Shown: positions 54,659 through 60,216 of the stretch, in pieces | Layout: each line of letters starts with the position of its first letter | Position numbering within the stretch: the first letter of the stretch is position 1 | Origin: Nostoc sp. NOS(2021) | GTDB taxonomy: Bacteria > Cyanobacteriota > Cyanobacteriia > Cyanobacteriales > Nostocaceae | Assembly (NCBI RefSeq): GCF_017115025.1 | Contig: NZ_JABXKM010000224.1 | Span: forward strand, 1 to 60,216 | Length of the DNA stretch: 60,216 nucleotides | Direction of reading: 5' to 3' | Translations under genes and position numbers: made by a program | Notes under the pieces: generated by a model | Told to the model about the DNA's origin: nothing | Seen by the model: only the letters and a program-made list of their open reading frames with translations | Databases searched by the model: none

Positions 54659-54771
54659 CTCCATTTTCTACCTCACGTTCCAATGTAAAATAGAAGACAT
54701 TAATACAGTATTATAAAAATCAGGTTCTAAGTTTGTAACCAATAAAAAGTTTATTTTATAGGTTTGTATAA

Positions 54772-55026
54772 ATGGATTTTCTGACAATTTTAGGATTAGC
54801 GGCTGCCACAATAACCACAATCTCTTTTTTGCCACAGATGTTTAAAACGTGGCAAACAAAATCAGCAAAAGATGTTTCTTTGGTTACACTGATTACATTC
54901 ATAACTGGGATTTTTTTGTGGTTAATTTATGGAATATATCTACAATCCTTACCGATTATTCTTGCTAACAGCGTGACATTGGTTTTTAACTTCATTATTC
55001 TATGGCTTAAAATTAGATATAGATAA
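54772..55026 (+). CDS. SemiSWEET/PQ-loop sugar transporter
   Basis: An 84-residue protein with three membrane segments, the size and layout of bacterial SemiSWEETs. The conserved LPQMFKTWQTKSAKDVS (PQ motif and the following basic-charged loop) is at residues 20-36. These proteins work as dimers and move sugars such as sucrose or glucose down a gradient across the cytoplasmic membrane. It lies 21 bp before the radical SAM gene, whose GTG start may be co-transcribed, although no functional link is evident. The substrate cannot be told from sequence. Confidence 0.88.
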   Translation: MDFLTILGLAAATITTISFLPQMFKTWQTKSAKDVSLVTLITFITGIFLWLIYGIYLQSLPIILANSVTLVFNFIILWLKIRYR

Positions 55027-55047
55027 ACTTGCCTGTAAGAAACACCT

Positions 55048-56694
55048 GTGACATCATCTGTATTTACCTCTGAACGCCTCCTTTTCACTCCCGCCACCCC
55101 AGACACCAACGCTATCCCCATCATTTTTGCCTTTCCCAATGAGTACAGCGTAGGTATCACTAGCCTCGGCTATCAGGTAGTGTGGGCAACCTTGGCAATG
55201 CGTGATGATGTACAGGTGAGTCGCCTGTTTACAGATACTCACGAACAACTCCCCAGAACCCCGAAAATTGTGGGATTTTCGATTTCCTGGGAACTGGATT
55301 ATGTGAATATTTTAAATTTGCTGGAATCTTTAGAAATTCCCATTTTGGCAACTTCTCGCGATGATTCTCATCCGATAATTTTTGGTGGTGGCCCCGTTCT
55401 CACAGCTAATCCCGAACCTTTTGCAGCTTTTTTTGATGTAATTTTGCTGGGGGATGGTGAAAACCTGCTGGGGAATTTCATTGAAGCGTACAAAGAAGTA
55501 AGAAATGCCTCAAGACAAACTCAACTAAAAAGACTTGCACAAGTCCCAGGAATTTATATTCCCAGTTTATATGAAGTCGAGTATCACGCAATAGATGGTG
55601 CAGTAAAGTCAATTAAACCAATTTCTCCAGAAATTCCCGCAGTGGTGCAAAAGCAGACTTATCGAGGAAATACTCTATCGGCATCGACTGTAGTCACCGA
55701 AAAAGCCGCATGGGAAAATATTTACATGGTGGAAGTGGTGAGAAGTTGTCCAGAAATGTGCCGCTTTTGTTTGGCGAGTTATCTCACACTGCCTTTTAGA
55801 ACAGCGAGTCTTGAAGATTCTTTAATTCCAGCGATCGCCAGAGGTTTAGAAGTTACAAATCGGTTAGGATTATTAGGAGCTTCTGTTACACAGCATCCAG
55901 AATTTGAGACTTTGCTGGATTATATTAGTCAGCCAAAGTATGATGATGTCCGTCTCAGTATTGCATCAGTGCGAACCAATACCGTAACAGTGCAGTTAGC
56001 AGAAACTTTGACGAAACGAGACACGCGATCGCTTACAATTGCTGTAGAAAGTGGTTCCGAAAAAATCCGGCAAATCATCAACAAAAAGCTGCATAACGAC
56101 GAAATTATTCAAGCAGCTGTAAATGCCAAAGCTGGCGGATTAAAAAGCTTGAAACTCTACGGAATGGCAGGAATTCCCGGTGAGGAAGCAGAGGATTTGG
56201 AGCAAACCGTGGCGATGATGCGTAATATCAAAAAAGCTGTGCCGGGATTGCGCTTAACATTCGGATGCAGCACCTTTGTACCCAAAGCACATACGCCGTT
56301 TCAATGGTTTGGCGTAAATCGTCAAGCAGAAAAGCGGTTGCAGTTTTTGCAAAAACAGCTAAAACCACAGGGGATAGAATTTCGCCCAGAAAGCTATAAT
56401 TGGTCGATTATACAGGCTTTGTTATCCAGAGGCGATCGCAGAGTGTCCCAACTCCTCCAACTTACTCGTGACTTTGGCGATTCCTTGGGTAGCTACAAAC
56501 GTGCTTTCAAACAACTCAAAGGACAAATCCCCGATTTAGATTTCTACGTCCACGCCGAGTGGTCAACAGAGCAAGTATTACCCTGGAGCCACTTGCAAGG
56601 GCCTCTGCCACAGTCTACACTACTAAAGCATTTGGCTGATGCTAAGAGTTATATCAATCCATCCCCAAAGGAATTACAGCCATTGAATTCATAG
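55048..56694 (+). CDS. B12-binding-domain-type radical SAM protein
   Basis: A 548-residue protein. The N-terminal ~190 residues (FAFPNEYSVGITSLGYQ, then IVGFSISWELDYVNILNLL and IIFGGGPVLTANPEP) resemble the cobalamin-binding-like Rossmann domain that precedes radical SAM domains of this class. The [4Fe-4S] cluster motif CPEMCRFC has Cys234, Cys238 and Cys241. The domain continues with the usual barrel motifs (SIASVRTNTV, TIAVESGSEKIR, LKLYGMAGIPGE). The start is a GTG at 55048. Homologues are widespread in cyanobacteria as TIGR-type B12-radical SAM proteins of unknown substrate. It lies directly before a CPXCG zinc-ribbon gene and an SRPBCC gene on the same strand, with gaps of 11 and 19 bp, suggesting an operon. 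Its reaction is unknown. Confidence 0.87.
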   Translation: MTSSVFTSERLLFTPATPDTNAIPIIFAFPNEYSVGITSLGYQVVWATLAMRDDVQVSRLFTDTHEQLPRTPKIVGFSISWELDYVNILNLLESLEIPILATSRDDSHPIIFGGGPVLTANPEPFAAFFDVILLGDGENLLGNFIEAYKEVRNASRQTQLKRLAQVPGIYIPSLYEVEYHAIDGAVKSIKPISPEIPAVVQKQTYRGNTLSASTVVTEKAAWENIYMVEVVRSCPEMCRFCLASYLTLPFRTASLEDSLIPAIARGLEVTNRLGLLGASVTQHPEFETLLDYISQPKYDDVRLSIASVRTNTVTVQLAETLTKRDTRSLTIAVESGSEKIRQIINKKLHNDEIIQAAVNAKAGGLKSLKLYGMAGIPGEEAEDLEQTVAMMRNIKKAVPGLRLTFGCSTFVPKAHTPFQWFGVNRQAEKRLQFLQKQLKPQGIEFRPESYNWSIIQALLSRGDRRVSQLLQLTRDFGDSLGSYKRAFKQLKGQIPDLDFYVHAEWSTEQVLPWSHLQGPLPQSTLLKHLADAKSYINPSPKELQPLNS

Positions 56695-56705
56695 CTGAAA
56701 ACTTG

Positions 56706-56894
56706 ATGCAAAACACAGCTGAGTATTACTGCGCCTATTGCGGTGAACCGAACTTAACTTTTATTGATTTGAGTGCTGGAGGACAGCAATCTTACATTGA
56801 AGATTGTCAAGTTTGCTGTAACCCAAATATTTTGTATGTGCGGGTTGATGAAGATACCCTAGATATCGAGATTGATGCCGAATCCGAAAGTTAA
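56706..56894 (+). CDS. CPXCG-motif cysteine-rich small protein
   Basis: A 62-residue protein with two Cys pairs, YCAYCG near residues 8-13 and CQVCCNP near 34-40, and an acidic tail rich in Asp/Glu. This is the layout of CPXCG zinc-ribbon proteins, here with CAYCG instead of CPYCG. I use the ATG at 56706 rather than the TTG three bases before. It sits between the radical SAM and SRPBCC genes in a tight plus-strand group. The function is unknown; the two pairs suggest one bound zinc. Confidence 0.82.
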   Translation: MQNTAEYYCAYCGEPNLTFIDLSAGGQQSYIEDCQVCCNPNILYVRVDEDTLDIEIDAESES

Positions 56895-56913
56895 ATTTTA
56901 GGTTTTTCTTTCC

Positions 56914-57360
56914 ATGCTGCACTTTAAACATTCCTCAGTAATTAATGCCCCACCAGAAGTAGTTTGGAAATTTCACGAAAGGCCAGATATTTTGCAACTG
57001 CTGAATCCACCTTGGCAGCCAGTCCAAGTAGTTCGTCGTGAGGGGGGGCTAAACGTGGGTGCTATCACCGAATTTCGCCTGTTTCTCGGCCCATTACCCT
57101 TAACTTGGTTAGCGCGGCATACTCAATGTGAAAAATATCGCCTGTTTACCGACGAACAGATATCTGGCCCTTTTGAGTCTTGGGTACATCGACATGAATT
57201 TGAACCGGAAGATGGCAAAACCAAATTAACTGATGCTATTTCCTTCTCTATGCCTGGCGGAGGAACAGTTGAATTTGTCAGTGGTTGGTTAGTGCAAGTG
57301 CAACTAGAAGCAATGTTTCGCTATCGCCACGATGTCACTAAACGGGAGTGCGAGTCATGA
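56914..57360 (+). CDS. SRPBCC family protein (cyclase/dehydrase-like)
   Basis: A 148-residue protein starting FKHSSVINAPPEVVWKFHERPDIL, the typical N-terminal strand-helix of the START/Bet v1-like fold, with a hydrophobic cavity expected between a curved sheet and the long C-terminal helix (VQVQLEAMFRYRHDVTKR). Such domains bind lipids, quinones or other hydrophobic ligands, and in cyanobacteria are often annotated as ligand-binding or cyclase/dehydrase. It is the last gene of the radical SAM group (19 bp after the zinc-ribbon gene). The ligand is unknown. Shortly after its stop, TAAGCTAA and TTAGCTTA arms could form a long-loop hairpin. Confidence 0.85.
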   Translation: MLHFKHSSVINAPPEVVWKFHERPDILQLLNPPWQPVQVVRREGGLNVGAITEFRLFLGPLPLTWLARHTQCEKYRLFTDEQISGPFESWVHRHEFEPEDGKTKLTDAISFSMPGGGTVEFVSGWLVQVQLEAMFRYRHDVTKRECES

Positions 57361-57751
57361 TAAGCTAATCGTCATTCATTTTTCCAGGATGATTCACTTT
57401 TAGCTTATTAGAGTATCCTGGCGATTAGAAATCGCGGCTATACAGACATAACCTGCGGAGGCAGGTTATGAAACTCTTGATTTTTTATTAGTCCACGTTT
57501 TTATTAGTCCACCTCCGTGGACTTTGTTTGTATAGTAGCGAATTCTATTCGCCAAAGACTTTTAAAACTTTCGTGAGATTTTTTTTGACATCTGAAATAC
57601 TATTTCGCTAATTTAGAAGTATTTGCTGACAATCTGGAAAATCTTATCCTTTAGACTTATTTACACTTTAGTACTACAGACAGATAGATAGCTCTAATTT
57701 ATTAGTTAAATAGGATGAGAAATATAATTTAATTCTTCAGGAAAATCAACA
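57361..57751. other. Intergenic region with a 134-bp palindromic element
   Basis: The 391 bp between the SRPBCC and hli genes contain the palindromic repeat at 57420-57553; the remaining approximately 200 bp are AT-rich and probably include the hli promoter. No ORF of note is present. Confidence 0.6.
57420..57553. repeat. Imperfect palindromic repeat element (MITE- or REP-like)
   Basis: Outer arms GGCGATTAGAAATCGCGGCT and AGTAGCGAATTCTATTCGCC pair imperfectly. Inside are two perfect hairpins, CATAACCTGC-GGAG-GCAGGTTATG (57447-57470) and AGTCCAC-CTCC-GTGGACT (57506-57523). The type is common in Nostoc genomes. There is no coding sequence. Confidence 0.75.
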
Positions 57752-57955
57752 ATGGGACTTTACCCAAGTGATTCAATAGAAAATACATATAATGGCAAAG
57801 TTCGTAATGCTTTAGAGTTGGGGTTTACTCCTCAGTCCGAACTTTGGAACAGTCGTTTAGCTATGGTCGGTTTTTTCCCTTACCTAATTTGGGGTCTCAA
57901 CGGCTACAACGTAATATGGGAATTATTCTACTTCATGCCCGACTCTTCCCGTTAA
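57752..57955 (+). CDS. High-light-inducible protein (Hli/SCP, CAB superfamily)
   Basis: A 67-residue protein with the single chlorophyll-binding helix motif ELWNSRLAMVGFFPYLIW (ExxNxRxAMxGF) near residues 30-47, preceded by a short soluble N-terminus. Hli proteins bind chlorophyll and carotenoid in thylakoids and protect photosystem II assembly under light stress. It stands alone with its own upstream region and is followed by crtW 313 bp downstream, another light-stress-related gene. Confidence 0.92.
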   Translation: MGLYPSDSIENTYNGKVRNALELGFTPQSELWNSRLAMVGFFPYLIWGLNGYNVIWELFYFMPDSSR

Positions 57956-58268
57956 TTATGTTACCATCCTTTTCGCCAGCTTCGGCTGTTTAGAAAGTAG
58001 TATAGGAAAAACATTAGTTTTTCTAACTACTAGCTTTATCAGTGCTATCACTTATGTCATCTAACCTCTCAAGCGAAAATATTTGTTGGTATCGGCTGGG
58101 ATGTGTAATAATAGTTAAAGTATCTTAATATTTATAAACATTTTCAGGTATTGGCACTATCCAATGCAAAATACTGACCACTAAAAGAATTTTCTTGCTG
58201 GTGGTTAGTACTTTTTGTGGTGACTATATTTTAGGAATTTTGACCTGAATACTAGGCGGAGTAAAAGC
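57956..58268. other. Intergenic region between hli and crtW
   Basis: 313 bp without a gene. The first third has a TTTCGCCAGCTTCGGC stretch and a loosely repeated TAACTACTAG sequence. A terminator-like hairpin is at 58172-58215. The last 55 bp give GGCGGAG just before the GTG start of crtW. Confidence 0.5.
58172..58215 (+). terminator. Terminator-like hairpin upstream of crtW
   Basis: TACTGACCAC (58172-58181) pairs with GTGGTTAGTA (58201-58210) with one G-U pair, followed by CTTTTT. It could end the hli transcript or act as a leader structure of crtW. Confidence 0.45.
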
Positions 58269-59030
58269 GTGATTCAATTAGAACAACCACCCAGTCATCA
58301 AACAAAACTGACCCCAGTAGTGAAAAGTAAATCTCAGTTTAAGGGACTTTTCATTGCTATTATCATTGTTAGCGCATGGGTCATTAGCCTGAGTTTATTA
58401 CTTTCGCTTGACATCTCCAAGGTAAAATTGTGGATGTTATCGCCTGTTATACTATGGCAAACATTTTTATATACAGGATTATTTATTACATCTCATGATG
58501 CGATGCATGGGGTAGTGTTTCCCCAGAACACCAAGATTAATCATCTTATTGGGACATTAACCCTATCTCTTTATGGTCTTTTACCCTATAAAAAATTATT
58601 GCAAAAACATTGGGTGCATCACCACAATCCAGCAAGTCAAATAGACCCAGATTTTCATAACGGGAAACACAAAAATTTATTGGGTTGGTATCTTCATTTT
58701 ATGAAGGGTTACTGGAGTTGGGGACAAATAATTGCCCTAACCATTATTTATAACTTTGCTAAATATATACTCTATATACCCAGTGATAATCTAAATTACT
58801 TTTGGGTGATTCCTTCGCTTTTAAGTTCATTCCAATTATTTTACTTTGGTACTTTCCTGCCTCATAGCGAACCCATAGGAGGTTATATTCAGCCTCATTG
58901 TTCCCAAACGATTAGCCGTCCAATTTGGTGGTCATTTATCACGTGCTATCATTTCGGCTATCATGAAGAACATCACGAGTATCCCCATGTTCCTTGGTGG
59001 CAGTTACCAGAAATTTACAAAGCAAAATAG
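58269..59030 (+). CDS. crtW: Beta-carotene ketolase CrtW
   Basis: A 253-residue membrane di-iron oxygenase. The fatty-acid-hydroxylase-type His boxes are clear: SHDAMHG (HDxxH), KHWVHHHNP (HxxHH), and CYHFGYHEEHHEYPHVPWW (HxxHH) near the C-terminus. The sequence QTFLYTGLFIT and QLFYFGTFLPHSEP match Nostoc CrtW proteins closely as I remember them. The enzyme adds 4-keto groups to beta-carotene or zeaxanthin-type rings, giving echinenone, canthaxanthin or ketomyxol. The start is the GTG at 58269 with GGAG eight to ten bases before it. It stands as a single gene between hli and cofG. Confidence 0.93.
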   Translation: MIQLEQPPSHQTKLTPVVKSKSQFKGLFIAIIIVSAWVISLSLLLSLDISKVKLWMLSPVILWQTFLYTGLFITSHDAMHGVVFPQNTKINHLIGTLTLSLYGLLPYKKLLQKHWVHHHNPASQIDPDFHNGKHKNLLGWYLHFMKGYWSWGQIIALTIIYNFAKYILYIPSDNLNYFWVIPSLLSSFQLFYFGTFLPHSEPIGGYIQPHCSQTISRPIWWSFITCYHFGYHEEHHEYPHVPWWQLPEIYKAK

Positions 59031-59116
59031 TTCTTGTTTATCTAATATCAGGGCAACAATAGTCACACGGTAATCTATATAGTTTGAGCAAGGCATTCTT
59101 TTAGATTATCCTGCTT

Positions 59117-60130
59117 ATGCCAATTAATAATTCTCGTCTTGTCACCTATAGCCCTGCTTATACAATCGTTCCCACTTACGAGTGCTTTAATCGGTGTAGT
59201 TATTGCAACTTTCGCAGTGAACCGGGTAAAAGTCCCTGGATGAGTCTTTCAGATGCAGACAGTATTTTAAAAGCACTTAAAAGCGAAAAAGTCTGTGAAA
59301 TCCTCATACTCAGCGGTGAAGTGCATCCCCATTCGCCAAGGCGTCAGGCGTGGTTTGGGCGGATTTATGATTTGTGTGAATTAGCGCTTTCAATGGGGTT
59401 TTTACCGCACACAAACGCGGGGCCACTGAGTTTTGAGGAGATGGAAAAGCTCAAGCGTGTGAATGTTTCGATGGGGCTGATGTTGGAACAGTTAACGCCA
59501 ACATTGTTAAATAGTGTACATCGGCACGCACCGAGTAAATTACCTGAAGTTCGTTTACAACAATTGCAATGGGCGGGAGAGTTGCAGATTCCCTTTACAA
59601 CGGGGTTACTGTTGGGAATTGGAGAAACCGCTGATGATTGGTGGGAAACATTAACAGCTATATCTCAACTGCATCAACGTTATCACCACATTCAAGAAGT
59701 TATCCTGCAACCTCATAGCCCAGGACATCAGCAAACCTTTGATGCACCACCTTTTGACCCTCATCAGTTACCGGAAGTCATTTTTAAGGCGCGTCAGATT
59801 TTACCACCAGATATTACCATTCAAATTCCGCCCAATTTAGTTAAAGATGACCGATGGTTACTCGCTTGTATCGAAGCTGGTGCGCGAGATTTGGGCGGAA
59901 TTGGGCCAAAAGATGAAGTGAATCCTGATTATCCTCATGTTCAGGAACAGGCATTAAGAGAAATTTTACAGCCTGCGAGGTGGGAATTGGTGCCGCGATC
60001 GCCAGTTTATCCGCAATTTGATAGCTGGTTGTCGGAAGAATTGCAAACAGCAGTGAAGCGCTGGCGCAAGACTCTAACCCCAGTTTCTCTTTTGTCAGAA
60101 CAGGGAAGTAAAGATTTTCCCATCTCGTAG
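59117..60130 (+). CDS. cofG: 7,8-didemethyl-8-hydroxy-5-deazariboflavin (FO) synthase subunit CofG
   Basis: A 337-residue radical SAM enzyme with the cluster motif CFNRCSYCNF (Cys23, Cys27, Cys30) and family-typical GEVHPHSPRRQAWFGRIYD, VSMGLMLEQLTP, GLLLGIGET and VNPDYPHVQ. CofG works with CofH to join tyrosine and a diaminouracil into the deazaflavin FO. In cyanobacteria FO serves as antenna chromophore of DNA photolyase. CofH is not in the window; in cyanobacteria the two genes are often separate. The length fits the family. The gene follows crtW by 86 bp on the same strand, but a functional link beyond light exposure is not evident. Confidence 0.93.
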   Translation: MPINNSRLVTYSPAYTIVPTYECFNRCSYCNFRSEPGKSPWMSLSDADSILKALKSEKVCEILILSGEVHPHSPRRQAWFGRIYDLCELALSMGFLPHTNAGPLSFEEMEKLKRVNVSMGLMLEQLTPTLLNSVHRHAPSKLPEVRLQQLQWAGELQIPFTTGLLLGIGETADDWWETLTAISQLHQRYHHIQEVILQPHSPGHQQTFDAPPFDPHQLPEVIFKARQILPPDITIQIPPNLVKDDRWLLACIEAGARDLGGIGPKDEVNPDYPHVQEQALREILQPARWELVPRSPVYPQFDSWLSEELQTAVKRWRKTLTPVSLLSEQGSKDFPIS

Positions 60131-60144
60131 TAGTTTTTTTGTTG

Positions 60145-60216
60145 ACGAGTCTTTGAACTGGATGAATCCACCTTTGAACTCCGTTAACGAGTCTTTGAAC
60201 TGGATGAATCCACCTT
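60145..60216. repeat. 42-bp tandem direct repeat, cut by the window edge
   Basis: A 30-bp sequence beginning ACGAGTCTTTGAACTGG is found identically at 60145-60174 and 60187-60216, with 12 bp between (TGAACTCCGTTA). The second copy ends exactly at the window edge, so more units may follow. Confidence 0.85.

Larger units (their letters stand above)
54384..54771. other. Intergenic region holding a MITE and a terminator
   Basis: The 388 bp before the SemiSWEET gene contain the MITE at 54399-54588 and the hairpin terminator at 54624-54658. The remaining approximately 110 bp are AT-rich and probably hold the promoter of the downstream gene (for example TAATACAGTATTATAA near 54701-54716, a palindrome). 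Confidence 0.5.

Overview
The window comes from a filamentous, probably heterocystous cyanobacterium (Nostocales: Nostoc, Tolypothrix or a relative). The evidence is the many HIP1 palindromes (GCGATCGC), heptanucleotide tandem repeats, MITE-like and palindromic repeats, and typical cyanobacterial genes at the right end: a high-light-inducible protein, the beta-carotene ketolase CrtW and the deazaflavin synthase CofG.

Most of the window (about 2.4 to 51.8 kb) is one nonribosomal peptide cluster. It has four synthetases with nine modules, an MbtH-like protein, a FabG-like reductase, two Fe(II)/2-oxoglutarate-type oxygenases (AspH/LpxO family and cupin-8/JmjC family), a GT-C membrane glycosyltransferase, a DXD glycosyltransferase, a GH13 hydrolase, two DHA3-type MFS exporters and a peptide-exporter-like ABC transporter. 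I read the specificity residues of each adenylation domain by hand. Synthetase order was inferred from condensation-domain type, epimerases and the single thioesterase. The order is the minus-strand synthetase (36058-42564: Thr, Thr), then 4029-13130 (D-Thr, D-Tyr/aromatic), then 13288-24270 (Thr or Dhb, D-Gln, Gly), then 43280-51814 (N-methyl-Thr, Gln, thioesterase). The predicted chain acyl-Thr-Thr-D-Thr-D-Tyr-Dhb-D-Gln-Gly-NMeThr-Gln matches, as I remember it, the backbone of hassallidin, an antifungal glycosylated lipopeptide. Gene order is not collinear with the product.

Several things are not explained by a plain hassallidin cluster. No fatty-acid ligase, acyl carrier protein or polyketide synthase is visible. 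The reductase plus AspH/LpxO-like oxygenase could make the 2,3-dihydroxyacyl chain. The JmjC oxygenase and the GH13 enzyme have no obvious place. The same unusual condensation-domain type follows Thr in two places, only one of which is a known Dhb site. The synthetase genes also carry in-frame repeat DNA in linkers and once inside an adenylation domain.

Left of the cluster is a large TPR protein (minus strand). To the right are a protein with about seven copies of a 60-residue helical repeat plus a TPR tail, a decayed Rpn/DUF4351-type gene, a MITE, a SemiSWEET transporter, a run of B12-domain-type radical SAM enzyme, CPXCG zinc-ribbon protein and SRPBCC protein, a palindromic element, then hli, crtW and cofG. 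A 42-bp tandem repeat reaches the right edge. I saw no tRNA, rRNA, CRISPR array or intact transposase.
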